Shown piece after piece: positions 1 through 6,595 of a stretch of 6,800 bases of DNA. Position numbers and translations under genes: made by a program. The DNA comes from Deltaproteobacteria bacterium. Its GTDB lineage: Bacteria; Desulfobacterota_D; UBA1144; Nemesobacterales; N074bin48. Location: the NCBI GenBank assembly GCA_004356685.1, contig SMWS01000122.1, positions 1 through 6,800 on the forward strand, written 5' to 3'. The notes under the pieces are model-generated. The model was not told where the DNA came from. It saw only the letters and a list, made by a program, of their open reading frames with translations, and ran no database searches. Each line of letters begins with the position of its first letter. Position 1 is the first letter of the stretch.

Positions 1-609
1 AAAGAAAAAGATCAAAGAAGAGCTTCTATTATGCAATTCAACCCAGATGGGAGCGAAGGCAAAATATATGCAGAAGGACTAAAAAACTCTGTAGGACTTG
101 CTCTTTATCCAAATACTAACCAAATATGGGCTTCAAATAACGGTAGAGACTGGCTGGGGGATAACCTGCCTCCAGAAGAGATTAATATAATAAAAGAAGG
201 CAGGCATTACGGCTGGCCTTTTTGTTATGGTGATAAAATCCCCGATCCTAAAATGGGAAATGCATCATTTTGTAAGAATACAGAACCACCGGTATTTGAA
301 ATGCAAGCTCATTCTGCTCCTCTAGGATTAACCTTCTACACAGGTAGTCAGTTTCCAAAAGAATTTCATGGAGACTTGTTTGTCGCTTTTCATGGTTCTT
401 GGAATCGCTCTGTGCCAACAGGATATAAAGTTATCAGGATTAAAATTAAGGACAACAAACCCATATCAATAGAAGATTTTGCCTCAGGGTGGCTTAAAGG
501 AACAACAAGAACTGCTCGTCCGGTTGGTGTGCTGGTAAATAAAGATGGAAGTCTCCTGATTTCAGATGATAGCGGTGGTAAGATTTTTAGGATTTCTTAT
601 AGCAAGTAG
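1..609 (+). CDS. PQQ-dependent sugar (glucose/sorbosone-type) dehydrogenase, C-terminal part
   Basis: The frame is open from base 1, so the gene starts outside the window; the ATG at 31 is internal, since codons 1-30 (KEKDQRRASI) already read as family sequence. The family is a soluble six-bladed beta-propeller that oxidises sugars with PQQ, usually exported to the periplasm; its signal peptide would lie upstream and cannot be seen. Counting from the ATG at 31, diagnostic stretches are GLKNSVGLALYP (about 17-28), NNGRDWLGDNLPPEE (36-50), EGRHYGWPFCYGD (56-68), AHSAPLGLTFYTG (93-105), LFVAFHGSWNRSVPTGYKV (116-134) and the closing blade RPVGVLVNKDGSLLISDD (163-180). The visible part is roughly the C-terminal half of a protein usually near 400 residues. 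It ends in TAG and converges on the displaced tail of phaR only 7 bases away. The family is clear; the exact substrate cannot be read from sequence. Confidence 0.9.
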   Translation, partial: KEKDQRRASIMQFNPDGSEGKIYAEGLKNSVGLALYPNTNQIWASNNGRDWLGDNLPPEEINIIKEGRHYGWPFCYGDKIPDPKMGNASFCKNTEPPVFEMQAHSAPLGLTFYTGSQFPKEFHGDLFVAFHGSWNRSVPTGYKVIRIKIKDNKPISIEDFASGWLKGTTRTARPVGVLVNKDGSLLISDDSGGKIFRISYSK

Positions 610-616
610 TTAAGGT

Positions 617-783
617 TTATTTACTCAGATCTCGAAGCTTTCTTTCAAGCTCTTCCATTTTTTGATGTAAGTTTTTAAATCACTGCTTTCTGAATTATTT
701 TTTGAATCAGAATTACTAATATTTTCAGTATTCCGATCAAAGTTAAAGGGGCTAAAAGGGTTTTGTAAACCCATTCTATTCAT
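617..783 (-). pseudogene. phaR: Displaced C-terminal tail of phaR (two -1 shifts)
   Basis: The phaR stop TGA overlaps an ATG (ATGA at 780-783). The next frame reads MNRMGLQNPFSPFNFD and a Ser/Asn-rich linker, ending at TGA 625-627. Near 660 the third frame takes over as KMEELERKLRDLSK and ends in TAA at 617-619. A methionine-rich NPF stretch, a polar linker and a short leucine-heptad coiled coil are what a PhaR C terminus normally shows. One added base in the A7 tract at 799-805 and one in the A5 tract (672-676) or A6 tract (658-663) would join everything into a single protein of about 173 residues. Both shifts go the same way and both lie at or near A-tracts, so base-call error, recent gene decay or slippage are all possible. 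A separate 52-residue gene is the less likely reading. Confidence 0.7.
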
Positions 784-1136
784 ATTCTTTTGTAGGTTTT
801 TTTAAAACTAATATAAGGCTGCATCATCATTATAAAGCTGTTATCAAAATATTCTTTAGCAATCTGGTTGCCATATTTTATTATGCTATGAAGGAAAGAA
901 GCAGGGAGAATATCTTCTTTGTTCTTTTCATTCTCCAAAATAGTCTGAATAAGTATTAACTTTGTAATATCCTCCTTTGTCTGAGTGTCTATAACCTGAA
1001 TTTCTTTTCCACTTTTAATAAGGTCTGATATATGCTCAAGTGTAATATATTTTTTCTTTGCGCTGTCATATAATCTTTTGTTACTGTATTTTTTAATTAC
1101 AATAACGTCGCTGTCATTTTCCCCTTTATTTCGCAT
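780..1136 (-). CDS. phaR: PhaR-type polyhydroxyalkanoate synthesis regulator, truncated by frameshift
   Basis: The head is the PHB/PHA accumulation regulator DNA-binding domain: VIVIKKYSNKRLYDS, then KYITLEHISDLIKSG, VIDTQTKEDITK and LILIQTILENE. It continues into the linker ILPASFLHSIIKYGNQIAKE and FDNSFIMMMQPY. PhaR proteins repress phasin and PHA synthesis genes and bind PHA granules; no phaC, phaB or phasin gene lies in this window. I place the start at the ATG at 1136. The frame stays open up to a TTG at 1175, but those 13 codons coincide with a good promoter. The best ribosome site (AAAGGGG, 1121-1127) sits before an out-of-frame ATG at 1117, so the true start is uncertain. The frame stops at TGA 780-782 after an unusual KKTYKRI end; the expected tail continues in another frame (617-783). 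Confidence 0.85.
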   Translation of the reverse strand: MRNKGENDSDVIVIKKYSNKRLYDSAKKKYITLEHISDLIKSGKEIQVIDTQTKEDITKLILIQTILENEKNKEDILPASFLHSIIKYGNQIAKEYFDNSFIMMMQPYISFKKTYKRI

Positions 1137-1146
1137 TTGCAATATA

Positions 1147-1175
1147 ATTATCCAAATAAACAATAAACAAGTCAA
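1147..1175 (-). promoter_or_regulatory. Sigma70-like promoter for phaR
   Basis: On the minus strand TTGACT (1175-1170) and GATAAT (1152-1147) are separated by exactly 17 bases. Transcription would begin near 1140, only a few bases before the ATG at 1136, giving a leaderless or nearly leaderless phaR message if that start is right. This is why the TTG start at 1175 is unlikely: its codons are the promoter. Sequence match only. Confidence 0.6.
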
Positions 1176-1199
1176 GATTCAATAAATAATTCAATATAG

Positions 1200-1211
1200 T
1201 TGATATATCAA
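1200..1211. repeat. Perfect 12-bp palindrome TTGATATATCAA, possible operator
   Basis: The 12 bases equal their own reverse complement and cover the -35 box of the ilvE promoter, in the divergent region between phaR and ilvE. Just upstream, ATTCAATA is repeated directly at 1177-1184 and 1189-1196, a 12-base period close to one helical turn. The placement suits a repressor site acting on ilvE, phaR or both. In such AT-rich DNA a chance palindrome is also possible. Confidence 0.4.
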
Positions 1212-1229
1212 AAGTTATTTGGGTATACT
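1200..1229 (+). promoter_or_regulatory. Sigma70-like promoter for ilvE
   Basis: TTGATA (1200-1205) and TATACT (1224-1229) are separated by 18 bases, giving an expected start near 1236 and a leader of about 27 bases. The -35 element lies inside a perfect palindrome (1200-1211). The leader carries GGAGA at 1252-1256, six bases before the ilvE ATG. Confidence 0.6.
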
Positions 1230-1262
1230 ACTAAACTTTATTTAGGATTATGGAGATAACCG

Positions 1263-2183
1263 ATGACTGAAATGCCTTACAAAATATGGTTTAACGGCAA
1301 ACTTGTTGACTGGAAGGATGCAAATGTACACGTATTAACTCATACACTTCACTATGGTTTAGGGGTATTTGAAGGTATAAGGGCTTATGAATGCCAAGAG
1401 GGAAAAACAGCTATTTTCAGACTTTCTGAGCACGTAAAAAGAATGTTTACTTCTGCTCATATTGCTAACATTAAGATTCCTTTTACAAAAGAAGAAATTA
1501 CCGAGGCAATTCTAAATACAATTAAAGAAAACAACCTCATTTCTTGCTATATTAGACCTCTTGCATTTATAGGTGATGGTGTAATGGGTGTACATCCCAA
1601 GGACAATCCAATAAATGTTATCATAGCCGTATGGCCATGGGGCGCATATCTGGGAGAAGATGGGGTAAATAATGGTATAAGAACTAAAGTATCTTCATTT
1701 ACCAGGATGCATGTAAATGCTTCTATGACCAAAGCAAAGATATGCGGTAATTATGTAAATTCAATTTATGCTAAGATGGAAGTTACTTCTCTTGGCTATG
1801 ACGAAGCTATCCTCCTGGATGCAGACGGTTATGTAGCCGAGGGAAGCGGTGAAAATATATTCATTGTAAGATACGGAAGACTGATTACACCCCCTCTTAC
1901 TTCTACTCTTGAGGGTATTACCAGAAACACGGTTATCGAAATTGCTGAAGATCTGGGAATCAAAATATCATATCAGAGATTCACACGTGATGAATTTTAC
2001 ATAGCAGATGAAGCATTTCTTACAGGAACTGCAGCAGAAGTTACACCAGTAAGAGAAATTGATGACAGGGCAATTGGAACAGGCAAACCTGGAAAGATAA
2101 CAAAAACTATTCAGAAAATATATTTTGATACCGTACAGGGTAAGAACAAGAAATATAAGAAATGGCTTACTTATCTGACTTAA
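1263..2183 (+). CDS. ilvE: Branched-chain amino acid aminotransferase
   Basis: This is a fold-type IV PLP enzyme that exchanges amino groups between glutamate and the keto acids of leucine, isoleucine and valine in the cytoplasm. The 306 residues match the usual length of the IlvE group. The N terminus has WFNGKLVDWKDANVHVLTH and HYGLGVFEGIRAY (30-42). The PLP-binding lysine is K159 in TKAKICGNY, the same position as in E. coli IlvE. E193 in the VAEGSGENIF motif should contact the pyridine nitrogen. LEGITRNTVIEIAEDLGI (216-233) and FLTGTAAEVTPV (252-263) bind the cofactor phosphate and complete the signature. The start is supported by GGAGA six bases upstream and by the promoter at 1200-1229. 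The gene is intact and convergent with sppA; the 55-base gap holds only a weak AT stem (TATACA 2196-2201 with TGTATA 2213-2218), not a convincing terminator. Confidence 0.96.
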   Translation: MTEMPYKIWFNGKLVDWKDANVHVLTHTLHYGLGVFEGIRAYECQEGKTAIFRLSEHVKRMFTSAHIANIKIPFTKEEITEAILNTIKENNLISCYIRPLAFIGDGVMGVHPKDNPINVIIAVWPWGAYLGEDGVNNGIRTKVSSFTRMHVNASMTKAKICGNYVNSIYAKMEVTSLGYDEAILLDADGYVAEGSGENIFIVRYGRLITPPLTSTLEGITRNTVIEIAEDLGIKISYQRFTRDEFYIADEAFLTGTAAEVTPVREIDDRAIGTGKPGKITKTIQKIYFDTVQGKNKKYKKWLTYLT

Positions 2184-2238
2184 ATTTCTTTATCTTATAC
2201 ATAAAAACAACTTGTATATAAATTAGAATACTTTATAT

Positions 2239-3888
2239 CTATTTAATATTTATTATAAAAGGCATCAGGGTCTTTACATCTTCTTTTGAAAGCATATTAA
2301 ATTTTTCAATGTAATCATCATATATAGAACCAAATCCAAAGTTTTTTCCAAGCATAGACAGATCGAATAGTTTAGGTTTTTTAACTGTTCTGACTATTAC
2401 TTTTTTTATATCAATTTTTGCTTCAGAGGCGGCTAGTTTTATTGAATCATGTATTCCGCCAAATGCATCTATAAGTTTGAGTTCTTTAGCCTGATTACCA
2501 GTCCACACCCTTCCCTTTGCCGATTTTTCGGTTACTGCTTTAGTTAACTTTCTTGCTTCTGACACTCTTGTAATAAACTTGTCATAAAGATCTTTCATCA
2601 TATCAACTATTTTTTCAGACTCTGATTCACTAAATCCTTTTGTGGGTGAAAACATCATCGCATTTTTCCCCTTACTTACAGATTCGATATTTACTCCAAA
2701 TCTTTTTAAAAAATTAGCGATATTAATTTTACCTCCAAACACTCCTATTGATCCTGTAAGAGTAAAAGGGTCAGCCATTATTTTGCTGCCGCCCAGAGCT
2801 ATTAAATATCCTCCCGATGCAGCTACATCAGACATAGAAATAATCACAGGCATTTTGCTTGATATATTTTCAAGCTCCCTGCAAATTAGATCAGAAGAGA
2901 GCCCTGAACCTCCAGGGCTAGATACCCTGTAGACAAGTGCCTTGAGTTTATTACTTTTATAAACCTCTCTAAGAGCTTTTATAGTTGTATTATGTCCAAT
3001 ATTCTTTGATCTTCCCCTGCCCTTGCTGTCACCTGGAGTTATCATTCCAGTATCAGTTAAAAGACCTATATTGAATGCATCTTTTTTAAAGACGGAGACA
3101 AGTGATCTTATTTTATCTTTGATATTTAGTAGTTTTATATACCTGTCTATATCTATTCTTTTTATTTTTTTATCGAGCAACTTTTGTACTTCTGTATAGA
3201 TATCCTGTTCATACCCTACCAAATCAATAAGTCCGTTGCTCTGGGCTTCTTCGGGCAGGTATGGGCCATTATCGATTATTTTTTCAATACTAGATGGTGT
3301 CTTGTTTCTTCCCTGTGAAATAGAAAGGCCAAGCTGTTTAAATAGATCTCCAAGCAGAGAGTCAAGCATTTCTCTGTGGGCTTTTGACATTTTATTTGAA
3401 GTAAACGTCTCTACAGCACTTTTAAACTCACCTACTGATTTAAAGTGAGGTTCTATATCATATTTTTCAAATGCATCCTTGAGGAATACCACTTCTGCTT
3501 TAAGACCTATTAAATTTAGAGTTGACCAGGGAGGAACGATTATTTTATCAGATGCCGAAGCTATTAAATATTCTGCGTTTCCTGATCCTTCTAAATAAGT
3601 CAGTACTTTTACTCCCGATTTGCGTACTTCATAAATCTTTCTTCTGATAGTCTCTGCCCTAGCAAGACCAATTTGCAAATCCCTGATCTTTACAATTACG
3701 CATTTTATATAATCATTATTGGCTACGTGCGTTAATGTTTTTTCAATTTCCCAGACAGTGGGCTTTTTCTTTATCTGAATAAAGGGTATTGAAATGGAAT
3801 CAGTTTCTTCAGCAATATCACCCTCGAGCTCAATCTGTAACAGATTTGAACTAAACAGCTTGTTTATAAATGAATCGTATAAGTTCAT
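2239..3888 (-). CDS. sppA: Signal peptide peptidase SppA, long (67K) form without membrane anchor
   Basis: This S49-family serine protease has two tandem domains in 549 residues. In E. coli SppA a Lys from the first half and a Ser from the second form the catalytic dyad, and the tetramer degrades cleaved signal peptides. Here the lysine is K156 in SVGEFKSAVETF and the serine is S358 in SDVAASGGYLIA. They are 202 residues apart, against 200 in E. coli (K209, S409). Other signatures are YRVSSPGGSGL (320-330) and DPFTLTGSIGVFGGK (373-387). Unlike the E. coli protein it has no N-terminal hydrophobic anchor: it starts MNLYDSFINKLFSSNLLQIE, and an in-frame TAG lies two codons upstream of the ATG, so the start cannot be moved back. 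It may therefore work as a soluble cytoplasmic peptidase. It follows pepA by 42 bases on the same strand and has only a weak ribosome site (TAGAG). Confidence 0.92.
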   Translation of the reverse strand: MNLYDSFINKLFSSNLLQIELEGDIAEETDSISIPFIQIKKKPTVWEIEKTLTHVANNDYIKCVIVKIRDLQIGLARAETIRRKIYEVRKSGVKVLTYLEGSGNAEYLIASASDKIIVPPWSTLNLIGLKAEVVFLKDAFEKYDIEPHFKSVGEFKSAVETFTSNKMSKAHREMLDSLLGDLFKQLGLSISQGRNKTPSSIEKIIDNGPYLPEEAQSNGLIDLVGYEQDIYTEVQKLLDKKIKRIDIDRYIKLLNIKDKIRSLVSVFKKDAFNIGLLTDTGMITPGDSKGRGRSKNIGHNTTIKALREVYKSNKLKALVYRVSSPGGSGLSSDLICRELENISSKMPVIISMSDVAASGGYLIALGGSKIMADPFTLTGSIGVFGGKINIANFLKRFGVNIESVSKGKNAMMFSPTKGFSESESEKIVDMMKDLYDKFITRVSEARKLTKAVTEKSAKGRVWTGNQAKELKLIDAFGGIHDSIKLAASEAKIDIKKVIVRTVKKPKLFDLSMLGKNFGFGSIYDDYIEKFNMLSKEDVKTLMPFIINIK

Positions 3889-3930
3889 ACTCTAAAAATA
3901 AGAATTTATATGTGATTATTTAGGATTAGG

Positions 3931-5406
3931 CTATCTTTCTAAAAGATATTGAAGAATTGTCTGAACGCCAAAACCTGTGGCACCTTTAGGATAAAATTCT
4001 CCGCCTTTTTCAATAAAAGTAGGGCCTGCAATATCAATGTGAGCCCAGGGTGTATCATCCACGAAATTTTCTAAAAACATTGCGGCGGTTATAGCTCCTC
4101 CATACCTGCTTCCCACATTCTTAACATCGGCAATGTCACTGTCTATATCCTTTCTGAGTTCCTCATCCATTGGAAGCTGCCATACTTTCTCACCAACTGT
4201 ATTTGCAGCTTTTAATATTTTATTAATAATAAGCTGATTATTACCCATTACACCAGCCGTATAATTACCAAGCGCCACGATACAAGCTCCAGTGAGTGTA
4301 GCAAGGTCTACAATTTCTTCTACACCCAGGTTGACTGCGTATGAAAGAGCATCAGAAAGTACTATTCTTCCCTCTGCATCAGTGTTTACTACTTCAATTG
4401 TTTTTCCGTTTAAGGCCGTTACCACATCGTCTGGTTTGTATGCCCCTCCACCTGTCATATTTTCTGAAGCGGATATTAGTGCATGTACCTTAACTGATGG
4501 TTTCAAAAGAGATATAACCTTCATAACCCCTAATACGACAGCTGAACCGCCCATATCCATTTTCATTGTTTTCATATAATCTGCAGGCTTCAGGCACAGA
4601 CCTCCGCTGTCAAAAGTTATACCTTTTCCTACGATTGCAACAGTTTTTCTGGCTTTCTTTTTAGGCTTATAAGTTAAATGTATAAATCTTGGGTCTTCTA
4701 AACTTCCTTTGGATACTGCATACAACCCGCCCATACCTTTTTGCCTTATATCCACATTATTAAATATCTCGCATTCCAGTCCGTTTTCATCTGCAATTTC
4801 TTTTGCAAGTTCGCCAAGCCTTGTAGGAGTCATTGTATCAGGGGGTTCGTTTACCAAGTCCCTCGTAAAGCATGTTGCTTCTGCAATGCCTGTAGCCTTT
4901 TGCAGTGAGTTATCAAAATCTTTTTGATTTAATTTACTCCAAATGAAATTATATTTAGTATCAGTAGTACTACTACTATCATCATTGTTTGATTTATATT
5001 TATTGAATTCATATGTTCCAAGTATAAGCCCCATAATCAGATTCTGAGAATTTAGATTACTGCCCTCTATATCGAGGTTGAATATTACTTTTGAGGCAAA
5101 TTTTTTGACTTTTTTTGCAACTGCAATACCAACTTTTTTAAGACTATTTGGAGAAAATTCTGATTTTTTTCCCAGTCCAACAAGCAAAATTCTGTCTGAC
5201 CCTGTTTTGCCTACAGTATTTACATTTAATGTTTTCCCAATCACGCTCTTATAGCTTTCTTCTTCTATTAACTGGGATATTGTGCCTTTTAAAGCCTCGT
5301 TTACTTTTTTTACGGTCTTTGATATAGATTCTTCTTCAAATTTTCCAATAACCAATACATTTGATTTTAATTTTAATGGATCGCCCTTAATTAATTTAAA
5401 TTCCAA
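3931..5406 (-). CDS. pepA: Leucyl aminopeptidase (M17 family)
   Basis: This two-metal aminopeptidase releases N-terminal residues from peptides and is normally a cytoplasmic hexamer. At 491 residues it is close to the usual length. The metal ligands are all present: K261 and D266 in VGKGITFDSGG, D284 in MKMDMGG, and D343 and E345 in the family signature NTDAEGRIVLSDAL (341-354). The catalytic K273 (in CLKP) and R347 are also present. Relative spacing is identical to E. coli PepA (K270, D275, K282, D293, D352, E354, R356). The N-terminal domain (1-150) is the usual variable macro-like domain and ends in a Ser/Thr/Asp/Asn-rich linker (about 139-150). The start is a TTG at 5406, chosen because a near-perfect AAGGAGGA lies eight bases upstream and the next Met is residue 125. 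It heads a two-gene unit with sppA. Confidence 0.96.
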   Translation of the reverse strand: MEFKLIKGDPLKLKSNVLVIGKFEEESISKTVKKVNEALKGTISQLIEEESYKSVIGKTLNVNTVGKTGSDRILLVGLGKKSEFSPNSLKKVGIAVAKKVKKFASKVIFNLDIEGSNLNSQNLIMGLILGTYEFNKYKSNNDDSSSTTDTKYNFIWSKLNQKDFDNSLQKATGIAEATCFTRDLVNEPPDTMTPTRLGELAKEIADENGLECEIFNNVDIRQKGMGGLYAVSKGSLEDPRFIHLTYKPKKKARKTVAIVGKGITFDSGGLCLKPADYMKTMKMDMGGSAVVLGVMKVISLLKPSVKVHALISASENMTGGGAYKPDDVVTALNGKTIEVVNTDAEGRIVLSDALSYAVNLGVEEIVDLATLTGACIVALGNYTAGVMGNNQLIINKILKAANTVGEKVWQLPMDEELRKDIDSDIADVKNVGSRYGGAITAAMFLENFVDDTPWAHIDIAGPTFIEKGGEFYPKGATGFGVQTILQYLLER

Positions 5407-5413
5407 AGCTCTA

Positions 5414-5421
5414 TCCTCCTT
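5414..5421 (-). promoter_or_regulatory. Strong ribosome binding site fixing the TTG start of pepA
   Basis: AAGGAGGA on the minus strand, eight bases before the TTG at 5406-5404. It is the strongest Shine-Dalgarno in the window. It decides the start, because no in-frame ATG is close by. Confidence 0.8.
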
Positions 5422-5438
5422 AAGATTAATAAAAACTT

Positions 5439-5466
5439 ATTTTACCATACAGGTAATTAACTCCAA
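5439..5466 (-). promoter_or_regulatory. Candidate promoter for pepA-sppA
   Basis: On the minus strand TTGGAG (5466-5461) and TAAAAT (5444-5439) are 16 bases apart. The -10 matches consensus in five of six positions, but the -35 only in three. The leader would be about 25 bases and contain the strong ribosome site. Confidence 0.4.
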
Positions 5467-5467
5467 T

Positions 5468-5485
5468 CTAAAATTATGATTTTAG
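5468..5485. repeat. 7+7 bp inverted repeat between pepA and the polyketide synthase
   Basis: CTAAAAT (5468-5474) and ATTTTAG (5479-5485) are perfect inverted arms around TATG. The dyad adjoins the candidate pepA -35 box and sits just upstream of TATAAT at 5490-5495, so a dimeric regulator bound here could control both directions. There is no T-run after it, so it is not terminator-like. Chance is possible at this AT content. Confidence 0.4.
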
Positions 5486-5571
5486 TAATTATAATATTAT
5501 GCTTTATCTTTATATTAATTATCAGCCCTTATATTTCTGATGCCAAAGATTATAGAAACCCAAATAATTGA
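5476..5571 (+). CDS. Possible 31-residue hydrophobic peptide overlapping the synthase start
   Basis: An ATG at 5476 opens a frame reading MILVIIILCFIFILIIS and then a polar YISDAKDYRNPNN end, stopping at TGA 5569-5571. It would be a single membrane-spanning peptide. Its last ten codons overlap the start of the polyketide synthase in another frame. There is no ribosome site, and the ATG lies upstream of the only visible -10 box, so this may well be an accident of TTA/ATT/ATA-rich DNA. Low confidence. Confidence 0.12.
   Translation: MILVIIILCFIFILIISPYISDAKDYRNPNN
5490..5495 (+). promoter_or_regulatory. Possible -10 box for the polyketide synthase gene
   Basis: An exact TATAAT lies 45 bases before the synthase ATG, but no good -35 sits 16-18 bases upstream (the 17-base position reads TCTAAA). 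The promoter would be weak or activator-dependent; the inverted repeat at 5468-5485 covers where the -35 should be. Confidence 0.3.
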
Positions 5572-6595
5572 TCTGGAATTCAAAATATCTCAAAAAGAAG
5601 TCATGAATTTTACCTCTCAATATTTCGAGAATTCATATATAACCTTTGAAATGATACAAAGCGTATTCGATAATACCGGCATTAAAACAAGACAGTTTAT
5701 TAGCCCCAGGGAGTGGTTTGATAAAAATCACGATTTTTTAGAAAAGAATAATCTTTATGTAAAAAAAGCTCTGGAAGTATCTACCGATTTAATTAAAAAA
5801 TATCAGGATTTAAACTATAACAAAATAGATAATATTATATTTGTTTCCAGCACCGGACTTTCCACTCCTTCGGTCGATGCACTACTGATAAACAAGCTAA
5901 AGATAAACAGTAATATCACAAGGACACCGATATGGGGACTTGGCTGCGTTGGTGGTGCTGTAGGCCTTAGTAAAGCATTTGAGTACTGCCTTGCATTCCC
6001 TGAAAAAATGACGCTTCTTATTTGTCTTGAATTTTGCAGTTTAGCTTTTTTGTATAAAGAACATTCAAAGAGCAACTTCATAGCTATGGCTTTGTTTTCT
6101 GATGGCGCTGCATCTGCGTTGGTTTGTGGCGATAATAATAGAAACAATATGAAAGGTGGAATAAAAATACTTAAGACCCATTCTACTCTTTATTATGACA
6201 GTGTCGGGGTCATGGGCTGGGAGTTTGTAGAATCAGGGCTAAAAGCAATATTTAGTAAAGATATACCCAATATTGTAAAAAATAAGGTTTCTGCAGAGAT
6301 TGTAAATTTTCTAAAAGCTAACAATTTGAAAACAAGTGATATTAAACATTATTTACTGCATCCAGGCGGCACAAAAGTTATTGAAGAATTTGAAAGCTCT
6401 TTAAATCTAAATGGAAGTTCTACAAGACATACAAGGAAAGTTTTACAAAATTATGGCAATATGTCTTCCCCCACTGTTATATATGTAATAAATGAATTTT
6501 TAAATTATGGAGAATACGAAAAGGGAGACCTTGGATTGATCGCTTCCCTCGGGCCAGGTTTTAGCTCAGAGGTTCTACTATTTCAAATTCAATGA
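5540..6595 (+). CDS. Type III polyketide synthase (chalcone/stilbene synthase family, BpsA-like)
   Basis: This 351-residue homodimer-type ketosynthase should load a CoA-linked starter, extend it with malonyl-CoA and cyclise the chain, without an acyl carrier protein. The triad is C136 in WGLGCVGGAVGL, H274 in YLLHPGGTK and N307 in YGNMSSPTV. The His-to-Asn gap of 33 equals that of plant chalcone synthase and the Cys-to-His gap is one shorter. SSTGLSTPSVDA (103-114), LFSDGAASALV (185-195) and SLGPGFSSE (336-344, the GFGPG-type loop) complete the fold. Early motifs TRQFISPREWF and LEKNNLYVKKALE resemble bacterial BpsA enzymes that make alkylpyrones from long acyl-CoAs. The start at 5540 fits family length, but no Shine-Dalgarno is visible and an in-frame TAA lies at 5516-5518. 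The stop overlaps the ATG of an ICMT-family gene (ATGA, 6592-6595). Family certain; product inferred. Confidence 0.92.
   Translation: MPKIIETQIIDLEFKISQKEVMNFTSQYFENSYITFEMIQSVFDNTGIKTRQFISPREWFDKNHDFLEKNNLYVKKALEVSTDLIKKYQDLNYNKIDNIIFVSSTGLSTPSVDALLINKLKINSNITRTPIWGLGCVGGAVGLSKAFEYCLAFPEKMTLLICLEFCSLAFLYKEHSKSNFIAMALFSDGAASALVCGDNNRNNMKGGIKILKTHSTLYYDSVGVMGWEFVESGLKAIFSKDIPNIVKNKVSAEIVNFLKANNLKTSDIKHYLLHPGGTKVIEEFESSLNLNGSSTRHTRKVLQNYGNMSSPTVIYVINEFLNYGEYEKGDLGLIASLGPGFSSEVLLFQIQ

Noticed and set aside
633..664. AGCTT-TCTTTC-AAGCT stem followed by T6, as a terminator for the dehydrogenase gene.
   Set aside because: It lies inside the coiled-coil coding tail of phaR, the stem is only five pairs, and the T-run is separated from it by several bases.
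1136..1175. Upstream extension of PhaR to a TTG start, adding the hydrophobic residues MTCLLFIWIIILQ as a membrane segment.
   Set aside because: These codons are the -35 to -10 region of a well-spaced promoter, and PhaR regulators are soluble; the hydrophobicity comes from T-rich promoter DNA.
2196..2218. Stem TATACA/TGTATA between the convergent ilvE and sppA genes as a bidirectional terminator.
   Set aside because: Only six A/T-rich pairs with an 11-base loop and no T-run; too weak to call a terminator.
5499..5540. A 13-codon frame MLYLYINYQPLYF whose TGA overlaps the synthase ATG (TGATG), like a coupled leader peptide.
   Set aside because: Its ATG lies at or before the transcript start expected from TATAAT 5490-5495, and it has no ribosome site or family features; the overlap is probably chance.
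5815..6147. 110-codon minus-strand open frame inside the polyketide synthase gene.
   Set aside because: It lies wholly opposite the conserved catalytic core of the synthase, has low-complexity composition and no family signature; it is an antisense shadow.
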